A stretch of 36,770 nucleotides of DNA, taken from the NCBI GenBank assembly GCA_030652255.1, contig JAUSAZ010000196.1, forward strand, positions 74,875 to 111,644, given 5' to 3'. Shown piece by piece: positions 6,646 to 16,216 of this stretch. Within the stretch, counting starts at the first letter, position 1, and the number at the start of each line of letters is the position of its first letter. The translations under genes and the position numbers were made by a program. The DNA comes from Myxococcales bacterium. GTDB lineage: Bacteria; Myxococcota_A; Polyangia; Polyangiales; Ga0077539. The notes beneath the pieces were generated by a model. It had not been told where the DNA came from. It saw only the letters and a program-made list of their open reading frames with translations, and did no database searches.

Positions 6646-8076
6646 ATGTCCCGATCGTCGACCGCGCTCCTCGTCCTCTCCCTCGTCGCGCCGGCCTGCT
6701 CCACCGCCGGAGCCACCCGCACCACCACCACCGTCGTCACCCGCGCCGCCACCGTCGCAGACACCACCCGCGTCGCCGGGACCGTGGTCGCGGGCGAGTG
6801 GTTTCAGGGCGCCCCGGTGCGCTCGCGGGTGCTCGTCGGCGCCGACGGCGAGACCTACGTCGGCCTCTGGATCGACGCGCCCACCGTCGAGGCCAACGGC
6901 CACCGGCTGCCGCTCGACGTCGCCCTCGTGGTCGACACCTCCGGGTCCATGAGCGGCGCCAAGATCGAGTCTGCCCGCATGGCCGCCGCGAGCTTCATCG
7001 ACAACCTCGCCCAGGGGGACATCGTCTCGCTCTACGCCTTCTCCGGCGACGTGCGCGAGCTGTCACCCCCGGTGGTCGTCGACGACGCCACCCGCGCCGT
7101 GCTCCTCGACCGCGTGCGCCACCTCTACGCCGCCGGCGGCACCAACCTCTGGGGGGGCCTCCACGCCGGTCAGGCCGCCACCGCGTCGGCCCCCGCCTCG
7201 CACCCCGTGCGCCGCGTGGTGGTCATCTCCGACGGCCGCGCCAACGTGGGGCCCTCGACCGCCGCGGAGTTCGGCGACCTCGCGGCGGGCTCGACGGAGA
7301 ACGGCACGCAGATCACCGCCATCGGCGTGGGCCTCGACTACGACGAGGAGACCCTCGGCGCGCTGGCCGTCCGCAGCGCGGGGAGGCTCTACCACCTGGA
7401 GCAGCCCGAGCAGATGGCGGCCATCCTCCAGGGGGAGCTCCAGATGCTGTCGCGCACCGTGGCCACCAACGCCGTGATCGAGTTCGTCCCCGCGGAGGGG
7501 GTCGTCATCGAGGCCACCGAGGAGCTCCGCCTCGACCGCGTCGGCGACCGGGTGCGCATCCCCGTCGGGAGCCTCTACTCGGCGCAGCGGCGCGAGGTGC
7601 TTCTCCGGGCGCGGGTGCGCGGCGCCGCCGAGGGCAACCGCATGCTCGGCCGCGCGCAGCTCGTCTACCAGAGCCCCGGCGCGGACGCGGCGCGGGTGCA
7701 TTCCCGGGAGGTCCCGCTGGCGGTGGAGTTCGTGAGCGACGAGGCGCGCTCGTCGGCGAGCGCCCACGAGCGCGTGCAGGCGATGGTCAGCCGCTTCGAG
7801 GCCGCGCAGTCGCAGATGCGCGCCGCGCAGCTCATCAACGAGGGCCAGGCCGCGCGCGCCGAGGCCGAGCTCCAGCGCGCCGAGGAGCGCCTGCGCGCCG
7901 CCGCGAGCGTCAGCTTCAGCGACGAGCGCGTGCAGGGCCAGCTGCTCCGCCAGGCCGCCGGGATCTCCACCGGCCGCGCCGCCGCCCGCCGCGCCGTGGC
8001 CGCCCCCTCCGCCGCGGCGACCCGCGGCGCCTCGCTCCAGAACCGCTCGTCCGCCATGGACTCCTACGGCTACTGA
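6646..8076 (+). CDS. von Willebrand factor A domain lipoprotein
   Basis: 476 residues. An N-terminal hydrophobic segment ends in LVAPAC, giving a probable lipidated Cys18, followed by a Thr/Ala-rich linker. Residues 88-265 form a VWA domain with the metal-ion adhesion site DTSGS (D97, S99, S101), the GGTNLWGGL threonine loop and VVVISDGRANVG. A beta-rich region follows (roughly 275-370), as in the VWA proteins of the YfbK/inter-alpha-inhibitor type. A long alanine/arginine-rich helical tail (380-440) then precedes a low-complexity end. It most likely binds a protein ligand through a divalent cation on the cell surface; the ligand is unknown. The preceding stem-loop suggests translational control. 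Its stop abuts the stop of the convergent nuclease gene within TGATCA. Confidence 0.85.
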   Translation: MSRSSTALLVLSLVAPACSTAGATRTTTTVVTRAATVADTTRVAGTVVAGEWFQGAPVRSRVLVGADGETYVGLWIDAPTVEANGHRLPLDVALVVDTSGSMSGAKIESARMAAASFIDNLAQGDIVSLYAFSGDVRELSPPVVVDDATRAVLLDRVRHLYAAGGTNLWGGLHAGQAATASAPASHPVRRVVVISDGRANVGPSTAAEFGDLAAGSTENGTQITAIGVGLDYDEETLGALAVRSAGRLYHLEQPEQMAAILQGELQMLSRTVATNAVIEFVPAEGVVIEATEELRLDRVGDRVRIPVGSLYSAQRREVLLRARVRGAAEGNRMLGRAQLVYQSPGADAARVHSREVPLAVEFVSDEARSSASAHERVQAMVSRFEAAQSQMRAAQLINEGQAARAEAELQRAEERLRAAASVSFSDERVQGQLLRQAAGISTGRAAARRAVAAPSAAATRGASLQNRSSAMDSYGY

Positions 8077-9078
8077 TCAGCCGAAGGTCGCGACCACCGC
8101 CGCGTGGTCGGACTCGACGTCGTCCCTCCCCTCGCCCACTCCCTCGCGCAGCGACTCGTTGAGCACCCGCGCGCCGCGGAAGCGCCGCCACAACCCCCGG
8201 CTCACCAGGATGTGATCGAACTGCTGCCCGCTGCCGCGGTGCAGGATCGTGTGCCGCTGACCGGGCGGCACCGCCCGCGCACAATGGTGCAGCACGCCGC
8301 GTTCGAGGGAGGCCGACAGCTCGAGGTCGGCGTGCCGTCCGCGGGGCATCTCCGCGAGCTCGCCCGCGACCGCGCGCACCGTCGGCCCGTCGGCGCCCTC
8401 GTTGAAATCGCCCAGCACCGCGAGCTGCGCCTGCGGGTCGCGCATGAGCCGCGCGTCGACCCGCGAGCGCAGGTGCAGGGCCTCCGCGAGGCGCATCACC
8501 GTCGCGCGGGCCGCCCCTTCGGCGGCGGCGTAGTGGCCGCTCTCGCCCGCCGACTCGCCCCCCGCGTCGACCCTCGGCACCGGCCGCGGGGACTTCAGGT
8601 GCACCACCATCAGCACCACGGTGCTCTGGTCGGGCAGCGTGACGGTCACCTCCAGGATGCCCCGCCGGGACTGGAGCCTCGCCCCGAAGGGCCGCGCGTC
8701 CCCGTCGGCGAAGACCGGGAAGGCCAGCTCGCCCGCGCCGTGGGTCTCGACCGTGGCGATGGGGAAGCGCGAGAGCAGCCCGCACGCGATGCCGCGGCTG
8801 TCGGCCACGCCCGCGACGGCGGGCAGGTAGCGCCCGTCGCCCAGGGTGGTGCGCAGGGCGTCGAGCACGTGGGCGCCTTCGATCTCCTGGAAGGCGATGA
8901 TGTCCGCGTCGGCGCGGGCGACGGTGGTGGCGATGGCCTCGAGCTTGCGGTGGAAGAGCGCGCGCGCCCGGCGCTGGGCCCAGATGCCGAAGCCCTCGCG
9001 GTCGAGCTGACCGATGACGTGGGGGACGGCGTCGTCGAAGAAGTCGCGGCAGTTGAAGGTGGCGATGCGGAAGTCCAT
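8077..9078 (-). CDS. Endonuclease/exonuclease/phosphatase (EEP) family protein
   Basis: 333 residues from the ATG at 9078, eight bases after the proA stop. The EEP (DNase I/ExoIII-like) fold markers are in order: RIATFNCRDFF at the start (metal/Asn), IIAFQEIEG (catalytic Glu), VVLMVVHLKSP (strand and His), LAVLGDFNEGADG (the GDFN Asp/Asn pair), QFDHILVS and the terminal ESDHAAVV (catalytic Asp-His). All active-site elements are present, so it should be an Mg2+-dependent phosphodiesterase or phosphatase. There is no signal peptide, and the substrate (nucleic acid, lipid head group or other) cannot be decided. It is probably co-transcribed with proA, but no metabolic link is evident. Confidence 0.85.
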   Translation of the reverse strand: MDFRIATFNCRDFFDDAVPHVIGQLDREGFGIWAQRRARALFHRKLEAIATTVARADADIIAFQEIEGAHVLDALRTTLGDGRYLPAVAGVADSRGIACGLLSRFPIATVETHGAGELAFPVFADGDARPFGARLQSRRGILEVTVTLPDQSTVVLMVVHLKSPRPVPRVDAGGESAGESGHYAAAEGAARATVMRLAEALHLRSRVDARLMRDPQAQLAVLGDFNEGADGPTVRAVAGELAEMPRGRHADLELSASLERGVLHHCARAVPPGQRHTILHRGSGQQFDHILVSRGLWRRFRGARVLNESLREGVGEGRDDVESDHAAVVATFG

Positions 9079-9086
9079 GGGGCCCG

Positions 9087-10349
9087 TCACGCCGCGCCGC
9101 GCACCTGGCCGTCGCCGCGCACGACGAACTTCTCCGCCGTCAGCTCGCGCGCCGACATCGGCCCGAAGGCGTGCATCCGGCTGGTGGAGATGCCGATCTC
9201 CGCGCCGAGGCCGAGCTCGCCGCCGTCGTTGAAGCGCGTCGAGGCGTTGAGGAGCACGCACGACGCGGTCACCTCGCGGAGGAAGCGCTCGCCCGCCTCG
9301 GCGTCGGCCGTGACGATGGCCGCGCTGTGCTCGGTGCCGTGCCGCGCGATGTGCGCGAGCGCCCCGTCGAGGTCGTCGACGCACCGCACCGCCAGCACCA
9401 GCCCGAGAAACTCCGTGTCCCAGTCGCGCTCGGTGGCCGCGTGGGCGGGCACCCCGGCGCGGCGCAGCACCTCGAGCGCGGCCTCGTCGGCCCGCAGCTC
9501 GACCCCCGCGGCCTGGAGCCGGCCACCGAGGGCGGGCAGCAGGGCGTCGGCCACCGCGCGGTGCACGAGCAGCGTCTCGGCGGCGTTGCACACGCCGGGG
9601 CGCTGCACCTTCGCGTTGAGGGTGATGTCGCCGGCCATCGCGAGGTCGGCCGCGCGGTCGACGTAGACGTGGCACACCCCCGCCCCGTGGCGGATGACCG
9701 GCACGCGGGCGTGGGCGTCGACGAAGTCCATGAGGGCGTGGCCGCCGCGGGGGATGGCGAGGTCGACACGGCCGGTGGCCTGGAGCAGCTCGGTGACGAG
9801 CGCCCGGTCGGGGTCGCGCACCAGGCAGACGGCGTTGGGGTCGAGGCCGGCGTCGGCGAGCCCGGCGCGCACGGCGTCGGCGAGCGCGGCGTTGCTGCGC
9901 AGGGCCTCCGATCCGCCGCGCAGGACCACCGCGTTGCCCGAGCGGAGGGTGAGCGCCGCGCTCTCGGCGGTGACGTTGGGCCGGGCCTCGTAGATGACCG
10001 CGACGACCCCGAGGGGGATGCGCCGGCGGGACACCCGAAGGCCGTTGGGGCGGGTGCCGAGCGGGCGCTCCTCGTCGAGGGGGTCGGGCATCGCGGCGAC
10101 CTCGCGCACCGCGGCGATGACGCCGTCGAGGCGGGCGGGCGTGAGGGCGAGGCGGTCGCGCATCGCGGCGCCGAGGGACTCCGGGGCGAGGCGGAGGTCT
10201 TCGGCGTTGGCCGCGAGGATGGCCTCGCGGTGGGCGTCGAGGCTGCGCGCCACGGACAGGAGCGCGGCGGTGCGCTGCGCGGCGTCGAGGCGGGCGAGCG
10301 ACCGCTGGGCCGCGCGCGCGTCGGAGAGGAGCCGATCGAGGGTCGCCAT
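9087..10349 (-). CDS. proA: Gamma-glutamyl phosphate reductase (proline biosynthesis)
   Basis: 420 residues (E. coli ProA is 417). Reduces gamma-glutamyl phosphate to glutamate semialdehyde with NADPH, the second step of proline synthesis. Aldehyde-dehydrogenase fold markers are seen: PLGVVAVIYEARPNVT (nucleotide-binding region, residues 112-127), VVLRGGSEALRSN, LAIPRGGHALMDFV, and the catalytic Cys254 in LNAKVQRPGVCNAAETLLV. The start at 10349 matches family length; an in-frame ATG at 10370 has no better ribosome site. The partner gene proB lies about 21 kb away on the same strand instead of adjacent. The 54-base gap to the divergent acetyltransferase gene must hold both promoters. Confidence 0.95.
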   Translation of the reverse strand: MATLDRLLSDARAAQRSLARLDAAQRTAALLSVARSLDAHREAILAANAEDLRLAPESLGAAMRDRLALTPARLDGVIAAVREVAAMPDPLDEERPLGTRPNGLRVSRRRIPLGVVAVIYEARPNVTAESAALTLRSGNAVVLRGGSEALRSNAALADAVRAGLADAGLDPNAVCLVRDPDRALVTELLQATGRVDLAIPRGGHALMDFVDAHARVPVIRHGAGVCHVYVDRAADLAMAGDITLNAKVQRPGVCNAAETLLVHRAVADALLPALGGRLQAAGVELRADEAALEVLRRAGVPAHAATERDWDTEFLGLVLAVRCVDDLDGALAHIARHGTEHSAAIVTADAEAGERFLREVTASCVLLNASTRFNDGGELGLGAEIGISTSRMHAFGPMSARELTAEKFVVRGDGQVRGAA

Positions 10350-10389
10350 GGCGCCCGACCGTACCACCATCGACCGGGGCGTCGTGCGC

Positions 10390-10395
10390 TACGAT
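10390..10395 (+). promoter_or_regulatory. Candidate -10 element (TACGAT) for a leaderless acetyltransferase mRNA
   Basis: TACGAT ends eight bases before the ATG at 10404, so transcription would begin at or next to the start codon. No Shine-Dalgarno is visible there. No convincing -35 is present. The same hexamer, similarly placed, precedes rnhA. Confidence 0.3.
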
Positions 10396-10403
10396 GCCGC
10401 CCG

Positions 10404-11108
10404 ATGAGCGACGACGACACGCCTCCCCTCGCGGCCTCGGACGAGCCCTCCATCCTCGTGCGGCGCATCCACCGCCGGGACCTCAACAAGGTGTGGGAGT
10501 TCCTGAAGCTGTGCTTCCGCGTGGTGAACCGCGAGACGCTGGAGTACCAGCGCCCGCGCTCGAAGAAGCGCTTCCTCGAGGTGTACGAGGAGGAGGGGGT
10601 GGAGCAGCTGCTCTTCGAGGTGAGCAACGACGACGGCTCGGAGATCGTGGCCTACGCGGAGTGCGCCTTCGAGATCACCGGCGCGGACAACTGGATGAAC
10701 GAGAGCTTCTTCACGCGGCGCGACATGCGGCCGATGTTCGTCGAGGAGCTCGCGGTGCACCCGGGCTACCAGGGCCGCGGGGTGGGGAGCTTCGCGCTCG
10801 AGCAGCTGGAGCACCTCGCGCGGGTGCGCGGCTGCACCCACCTCGTCCTGGAGGTCGCGGAGAACAACAAGAACGCGCTGCAGTTCTACCGTGGGCGGCA
10901 CTTCACCAAGCTCGACGCCGCGGTGTTCATGGCCAAGCGGGTGAGCAACGACGAGGAGCTGCTCCCGCCGCGGCCGCTCAAGCACCGGGTGGTCGAGGAG
11001 GGCGCGGCGGTGAAGCGGGCCGTGCGGGGCGCGGGCGCCGCGGCGCGGAAGCCCAGGCCGAAGCGCGAGGTGGCCGTCGTGCCGGTGCCGAGGAAGAAGA
11101 AGACCTGA
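10404..11108 (+). CDS. GNAT family N-acetyltransferase with a basic C-terminal tail
   Basis: 234 residues. The GNAT core covers roughly residues 15-180: ILVRRIHRRDLNKVWEFLK (strand 1/helix 1) and MFVEELAVHPGYQGRGVGSFALEQLE (strand 4 plus motif A, with the Q-x-x-G-x-G acetyl-CoA pyrophosphate loop). THLVLEVAENNKNALQFYRGRHF follows (motif B, with the Asn and Tyr that help thiol leaving). Transfers acetyl from acetyl-CoA to an amine; the acceptor is unknown. After the domain comes a ~45-residue Lys/Arg/Ala/Pro tail ending PRKKKT, which could bind nucleic acid or ribosomes (inference). The tail resembles those seen in protein acetylases but is not diagnostic. Its stop abuts that of the next gene. 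Confidence 0.8.
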   Translation: MSDDDTPPLAASDEPSILVRRIHRRDLNKVWEFLKLCFRVVNRETLEYQRPRSKKRFLEVYEEEGVEQLLFEVSNDDGSEIVAYAECAFEITGADNWMNESFFTRRDMRPMFVEELAVHPGYQGRGVGSFALEQLEHLARVRGCTHLVLEVAENNKNALQFYRGRHFTKLDAAVFMAKRVSNDEELLPPRPLKHRVVEEGAAVKRAVRGAGAAARKPRPKREVAVVPVPRKKKT

Positions 11109-11354
11109 TCAGAAGGGGGACTGGCGGACGGCGCGCACCACCGTGGGGGCGAAGGCGCGCCGGGCCTCTGCGGGCTGGTAGTGCAGCGCGCTGCGGGTGT
11201 GCACCCAGTAATAGGGGTGCGACACCACGCCCTCTACACGGATGACCGGGGCCGACTGTGCGGCGGCGCGGCGGGGCGCGGGCTGCGAGGGCGTCTGGGC
11301 CATGGCGACGGCGGGGGCGATCGAGAGGGCGAGGGCCAGCGCGAGGGTCTTCAT
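11109..11354 (-). CDS. Small exported protein of unknown function
   Basis: 81 residues. A clean signal peptide (MKTLALALALSIAPAVAMAQ, cleavage after AMA near residue 19) is followed by a proline/alanine linker and a ~45-residue module (VIRVEGVVSHPYYWVHTRSALHYQPAEARRAF). I do not recognise the module. No cysteines are present, so disulfides are excluded. It is probably a periplasmic or secreted small protein. There is no clear ribosome site before the ATG. It may share a transcript with the anchored protein gene 73 bases upstream on the same strand. It is convergent with the acetyltransferase gene, with no spacer. Confidence 0.6.
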   Translation of the reverse strand: MKTLALALALSIAPAVAMAQTPSQPAPRRAAAQSAPVIRVEGVVSHPYYWVHTRSALHYQPAEARRAFAPTVVRAVRQSPF

Positions 11355-11427
11355 GGGAGCGATGAGACGCGCGAGCCGTCGCGGCGGTCTTGGCGGGGGG
11401 TGAATCGGAGGGAGCGGGCGGGGTCGC

Positions 11428-11844
11428 TCACTCCGGGGGCAGGTTGGCGTCGCGCTCGACCTCGCAGAGGATGCCGTTGGGGTCGCCGTTGGTCGCGTCG
11501 GTGGTGCGGTGCGCGACGACGTTCTGCCAGGGGACGCCGTCGCGGGTGATCACGCAGCGCATCTGTTCGGGCTGGAGCGCGCACGACGCCGGCGCGCGCG
11601 ACCGGAGCACCACCGAGGGGTTGCCGTGGCTCTCGACGGGGTCAGCCTCCCAGGGCATCGGCTGCACGTCCGTTCGTCGGCCGTCGCCGATGCCGTAGTC
11701 GAGCTGCACCCGGCAGCCCTGCGGGCCCTCCACCGCGAAGCCGAAGCGGTGCGTCTCGTTGCTGCCGCGGAAGCGATGGTAACCCTGCCACGCCCCCACG
11801 CCGACGAGGGCCAGCACGGCGAGACCCTTGATCCTGTCGCCCAT
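11428..11844 (-). CDS. Membrane-anchored small protein, MmpS-like architecture, unknown function
   Basis: 138 residues. One N-terminal membrane helix (residues 5-20, GLAVLALVGVGAW) is followed by an extracytoplasmic beta-rich domain with four cysteines in two likely pairs. The segments VQLDYGIGDGRRTDVQPMPWEAD, VVLRSRAPASC, RCVITRDGVPWQNVVAH and GILCEVER follow the strand order of mycobacterial MmpS proteins (V.Y.V.G...LPW...C.I..DG). This is a pattern resemblance only. MmpS proteins assist RND lipid exporters, but no RND gene is nearby, so function stays open. It stands 90 bases upstream (in transcription terms, before) of the acr3 stop, on the same strand. Confidence 0.6.
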   Translation of the reverse strand: MGDRIKGLAVLALVGVGAWQGYHRFRGSNETHRFGFAVEGPQGCRVQLDYGIGDGRRTDVQPMPWEADPVESHGNPSVVLRSRAPASCALQPEQMRCVITRDGVPWQNVVAHRTTDATNGDPNGILCEVERDANLPPE

Positions 11845-11934
11845 GGCGTGAAGGCTATCCCAGGGGCGTGGCCGCCGTCGATCGCCCCACTGGCACCGCG
11901 TCGCAGGAAGTTTGGCGGGTTGGTGAGCGTTGGC

Positions 11935-13031
11935 TCAGGCGCTCGGGGTCGCGCAGGGGGCCTGCACGACCTCGACGGAGTCGTTGGGGAAGTAGCGTCC
12001 GCGCAGCCAGAGGGCCACGCGGACGAGGGCGATGAGCACCGGCACCTCGACGAGCGGGCCGATGACCGCGACGAAGGCCGCGCCGTGGTGGATGCCGAAG
12101 GCCGCGATGGCGACGGCGATGGCCAGCTCGAAGTTGTTGGAGGCCGCGGTGAACGAGAGCGTCGCAGAGCGCGCGTAGTCCGCCCCCGCGCTTCGGCTCA
12201 GGAAGAAGGACATGAAGAACATGAGCAGGAAGTAGACGAGCAGGGGCAGCGCGACCCGCACCACGTCGAGGGGCAGCCGCACGATCGCGTCGCCCTTGAG
12301 CGAGAACATCACGACGATGGTGAAGAGCAGCGCCACCAGCGTGAGGGGGCTCACGCGAGGCAGGAACTGCTTCTGGTACCAGGTGTCGCCCTTCGCGCGC
12401 CGGAGCACGAAGCGCGTCGCGACGCCCGCCGCGAAGGGCACTCCCAGGTAGAGCGCGACGCTCTCCGCGATCTGCGCCATCGAGACGTGGACGACGGCGC
12501 CCGGGAGCCCGAGCCAGGTCGGGAGCACGGTCGCGAAGAACCACGCGTAGACCGAGAAGAAGAGCACCTGGAAGACGGAGTTGAAGGCGACGAGGCCGGC
12601 GCAGTACTCCGTGTCGCCGCGGGCGAGGTCGTTCCACACCACCACCATGGCGATGCAGCGCGCGAGGCCAATGAGGATGAGCCCCACCATGTACTCGGGC
12701 TTGTCGCGCAGGAAGAGCACCGCGAGGCCGAACATCAGCAGCGGCCCGATGACCCAGTTCTGCACCAGCGAGAGGACGAGCACCTTCGGGTCGCGGAACA
12801 CCTTGCCCAGGTGCTCGTAACGGACCTTCGCGAAGGGCGGGTACATCATCACGATGAGCCCGACGGCGAGCGGGATCGACGTCGTCCCGACGCTCATGCG
12901 GGTGAGCGCCCGACCGACGCCCGGCGCGAGCTGCCCGAGGGCGACGCCGAGGCCCATCGCGAGGAAGATCCAGAGGGTGAGGTAGCGGTCGAGGAAGGAG
13001 AGCTGTCGCGTGAGCGGCGCGGGTCGGGTGG

Positions 13032-13035
<4 letters not shown>
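11935..13035 (-). CDS. acr3: Arsenite efflux permease Acr3
   Basis: 366 residues with about ten membrane helices. Exports arsenite across the inner membrane. The Acr3 (bile/arsenite/riboflavin transporter superfamily) signatures are present. C127 in IGLARCIAMVVVWNDL is the helix-4 Cys required for transport in characterised Acr3. E330 in GPLVEVPVLIALV is the conserved helix-9 Glu. SFTAASNNFELAIAVAI is the broken-helix motif. Length is typical. The ATG overlaps the stop of the arsC::VOC gene by 4 bases. With ArsA encoded in the same operon the pump can probably be ATP-driven (known for ArsA with ArsB; suggested for Acr3). It is the last gene of the arsenic operon. Confidence 0.95.
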
Positions 13036-13931
<896 letters not shown>

Positions 13932-13971
13932 TGCGGTCCGTCGGGTGGGAGCGCCCCACGAGGCGCTCGGG

Positions 13972-15747
13972 TCAGGGAAGAAGGGCGTCGGTTGAGGGAG
14001 CGGACACGGCGGCCCCGGGCGCGTAGCTCACGCTCCACGGTTCGAGCACGATGCGGGGGCAGTGGCCGACGAGCTCCCGGAGGTGCGTCGCCTCGTGCGC
14101 GCGCCGCGAGCGCAGCACCGGGTCGGTGACCGACAGCGGCGTCAGGCTCTGGTTCACCACCCAGGCGAAGGGCTTGATGTCCGCCCGCGCGAGGTCGCGC
14201 TCCAGCTGCATCGCCTCGTGGATGGGCGTCGCCTCGGGGAGCGTCACGAGCAGCACGTGGGTGAAGCCCGGGTCGCGCAGGCGCGGCAGCAGGCGCTGCA
14301 CGGCCTCCGGGCTGCCGCTGGGCTTGCGCAGCACCTCGCGGTGGTACGACTCGGCGGCGTCGAGCAGCAGGAGCGTGTGCCCGGTCGGCGCCGTGTCGAT
14401 GACCACGAAGCGGTCCTCGCCCTGCGCCACCGTCTCGGCGAAGGCGCGGAACACCGCGATCTCCTCGGTGCAGGGGCTGCGCAGGTCCTCTTCGAGCAGC
14501 GCCCTGCCCTGCGCGTCGAGGCCCTCACCCGAAGCCGCAAGCACCTCTTCGGTGTAGCGTCGGGTCTCCAGCGCGGGGTCGATGCGCGTCACCCGCAGCT
14601 GCGAGGTGCCACCGGCGCTGAGTTCGAGCGCGGCGGCCTCGACGTGGGCGGCGGGGTCCGTGGTCGTCAGCGTCACCGGAAACCCGCGGCGGGAGAGCGC
14701 GCTGGCGATGCGCGCGGCGACCGTGGTCTTGCCGACGCCCCCCTTGCCCATGGTCATCACGACGCCGTGCCCCTGCTTCGCGAGCTCGTCGATGAGCGCG
14801 TCGAGGTGCTGTCCCTGGAAGTCATCGGTCGCGACGACCGCCGCGGCCACGCCCGGACCCTCGGCGAGGGTGCCCATCTTTCGGAGGGCATCGATGCCCA
14901 CGAGGCCGAAGGGGAGCAGCGGCACGTCCACCCGCGCTAGGACGCGCAGACCCGAAGGGAGCGCATCGAGCGAGGCCCTCCCGCGAGCCTCCATCGCCAC
15001 CGCGGTGGCGTCGCTCGTGTCCCGCGCCTGGAAGACGCCGTTCAGGATCAGGCGGACGTTGGAGACGCCGAGCTGCGCGAGCTCCCGGCGGGTGCGCTCG
15101 GCCTCCGCGAGCGACGAACGATCGGGCCGGGCGACCAGCACCAGCGTGGTCTGCGCCGGATCGCGGAGCGCCTCGTTGGACGCGGCGTACAGGGCCTTCT
15201 GCGCGTTGAGCCCGGAGAGCGGGCCGAGGCACGAGGTGCCGCCGACGTTGGCGTCGATGAAGGTCGACCACGCGGCGGGCAGCTCCAGCAGACGGAGGGT
15301 GTGTCCCGTCGGCGCCGTGTCGAAGATCACGTGGTCGAAGGCCGCGGTGGCGGTCTTGTCGCCAAGCAGCTTGGAGAACTCATCGAAGGCCGCGATCTCG
15401 ACGGTGCAAGCGCCCGAGAGCTGCTCCTCGATGCTCGCGACGGCGGCCGCCGGGAGCACGCCACGGTAGGGGCCGACGACGCGCTCGCGGTAGTCGTGGG
15501 CCGCCTGCTCGGGGTCGATGTTGAGGGCGGAGAGACCCGGCACGCTCGGGACCGCCGTCGGCGTAGCCGAGAGCTTCACCCGCAGCACCTCATCGAGGTT
15601 CGAGGCGGGGTCGGTGCTCACGAGCAGCACCTTCCTGCCCGAGTCGGCGAGGCCGATGGCCGTGGCGCACGCCGCGGAGGTCTTGCCCACACCCCCTTTG
15701 CCGGTGAAGAAGAGGATGCGCGTAGGGCCTTCGATGAGCGTGGACAT
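13972..15747 (-). CDS. arsA: Arsenite-transporting ATPase ArsA (double-domain)
   Basis: 591 residues, a tandem duplication typical of ArsA (583 in R773). Hydrolyses ATP to drive the arsenite permease. A1 half: FFTGKGGVGKTSAA (residues 13-26) and FDTAPTGHTLRLL (142-154). A2 half: TMGKGGVGKTTVA (332-344) and IDTAPTGHTLLLL (450-462). The three As(III)-sensing cysteines of R773 ArsA (113, 172, 422) correspond to C114 (SGACTVEIAAFDEF), C173 (GTSCLGPLSGL) and C426 (RSPCTEEIAVFRAF), so allosteric activation should be intact. It lies 12 bases after arsD, and the fusion arsC gene follows 40 bases on. Cytoplasmic, membrane-associated through the pump. Confidence 0.96.
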   Translation of the reverse strand: MSTLIEGPTRILFFTGKGGVGKTSAACATAIGLADSGRKVLLVSTDPASNLDEVLRVKLSATPTAVPSVPGLSALNIDPEQAAHDYRERVVGPYRGVLPAAAVASIEEQLSGACTVEIAAFDEFSKLLGDKTATAAFDHVIFDTAPTGHTLRLLELPAAWSTFIDANVGGTSCLGPLSGLNAQKALYAASNEALRDPAQTTLVLVARPDRSSLAEAERTRRELAQLGVSNVRLILNGVFQARDTSDATAVAMEARGRASLDALPSGLRVLARVDVPLLPFGLVGIDALRKMGTLAEGPGVAAAVVATDDFQGQHLDALIDELAKQGHGVVMTMGKGGVGKTTVAARIASALSRRGFPVTLTTTDPAAHVEAAALELSAGGTSQLRVTRIDPALETRRYTEEVLAASGEGLDAQGRALLEEDLRSPCTEEIAVFRAFAETVAQGEDRFVVIDTAPTGHTLLLLDAAESYHREVLRKPSGSPEAVQRLLPRLRDPGFTHVLLVTLPEATPIHEAMQLERDLARADIKPFAWVVNQSLTPLSVTDPVLRSRRAHEATHLRELVGHCPRIVLEPWSVSYAPGAAVSAPSTDALLP

Positions 15748-15759
15748 GACGGCTCCGGA

Positions 15760-16161
15760 TCAGCAGCAGCCGGAGGTCTTGGGCGCGCCCGCGGCGGTCT
15801 TCGACGGACCGCAGCAGCCGCCGGTCGCGGCCTTCGGCGTGGGCGCAGGCGCGGACGCATTCACCCCGGCCCACGCGGCGAGCTCTTCGCGCGAGGGGTA
15901 CACGCCGCTGCTCTTCACCTCGCCGTTCACCTTCACGAGCGGCAGGCCCGCCTCGCCCTTCGCTTCGAGGGTCGCCTTCGCGGCGGCGTCGTCGACGAAG
16001 GCGCCCGGCTGCTGCGCGAGGTTGAAGCGCGAGACCGCGACGCCCTGGGACTTCAACCAGTCGAGGTCGGCCGAGAAGCGGGCGAGCTGCGGGTCGACGG
16101 ACGGACCGCACACCCCGGTGGAGCAACACATCGCAGGATCGAAGACGCGAACATCCATCAT
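15760..16161 (-). CDS. arsD: Arsenic metallochaperone ArsD
   Basis: 133 residues. Carries As(III) to ArsA and is a weak repressor in R773 (known). VFDPAMCCSTGVCGP gives C12, C13 and C18 at exactly the E. coli positions. SRFNLAQQP and GLPLVKVNGEVKSSGVYPSREELAAWAG match the thioredoxin-like core. Two vicinal pairs close the protein: CC116-117 and CC132-133. All functional cysteines are kept. A clear AAGGAC ribosome site lies seven bases before the first ATG; a second ATG follows immediately. A 16-base dyad of the same form as the one at the arsR promoter lies just upstream. Confidence 0.95.
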   Translation of the reverse strand: MMDVRVFDPAMCCSTGVCGPSVDPQLARFSADLDWLKSQGVAVSRFNLAQQPGAFVDDAAAKATLEAKGEAGLPLVKVNGEVKSSGVYPSREELAAWAGVNASAPAPTPKAATGGCCGPSKTAAGAPKTSGCC

Positions 16162-16179
16162 GGAGCAGTCCTTTCGTTG

Positions 16180-16195
16180 ATCGGCGATTGCCGAT
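16180..16195 (-). promoter_or_regulatory. Inverted repeat in the arsR-arsD gap (possible second ArsR/ArsD site)
   Basis: ATCGGCGATTGCCGAT is a 6-bp dyad around four bases and fits ATCG-N8-CGAT, the same form as the site on the arsR promoter. It is 19 bases before the arsD start, so it could be an internal operator or an mRNA hairpin. Confidence 0.4.
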
Positions 16196-16216
16196 GGGAC
16201 GGAGAGACGAACACGG

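Noticed and set aside
3924..6767. 947-residue minus-strand open frame
   Set aside because: Antisense to the exporter, methyltransferase and PSI genes, which all have clear families; no motif, an effect of high GC.
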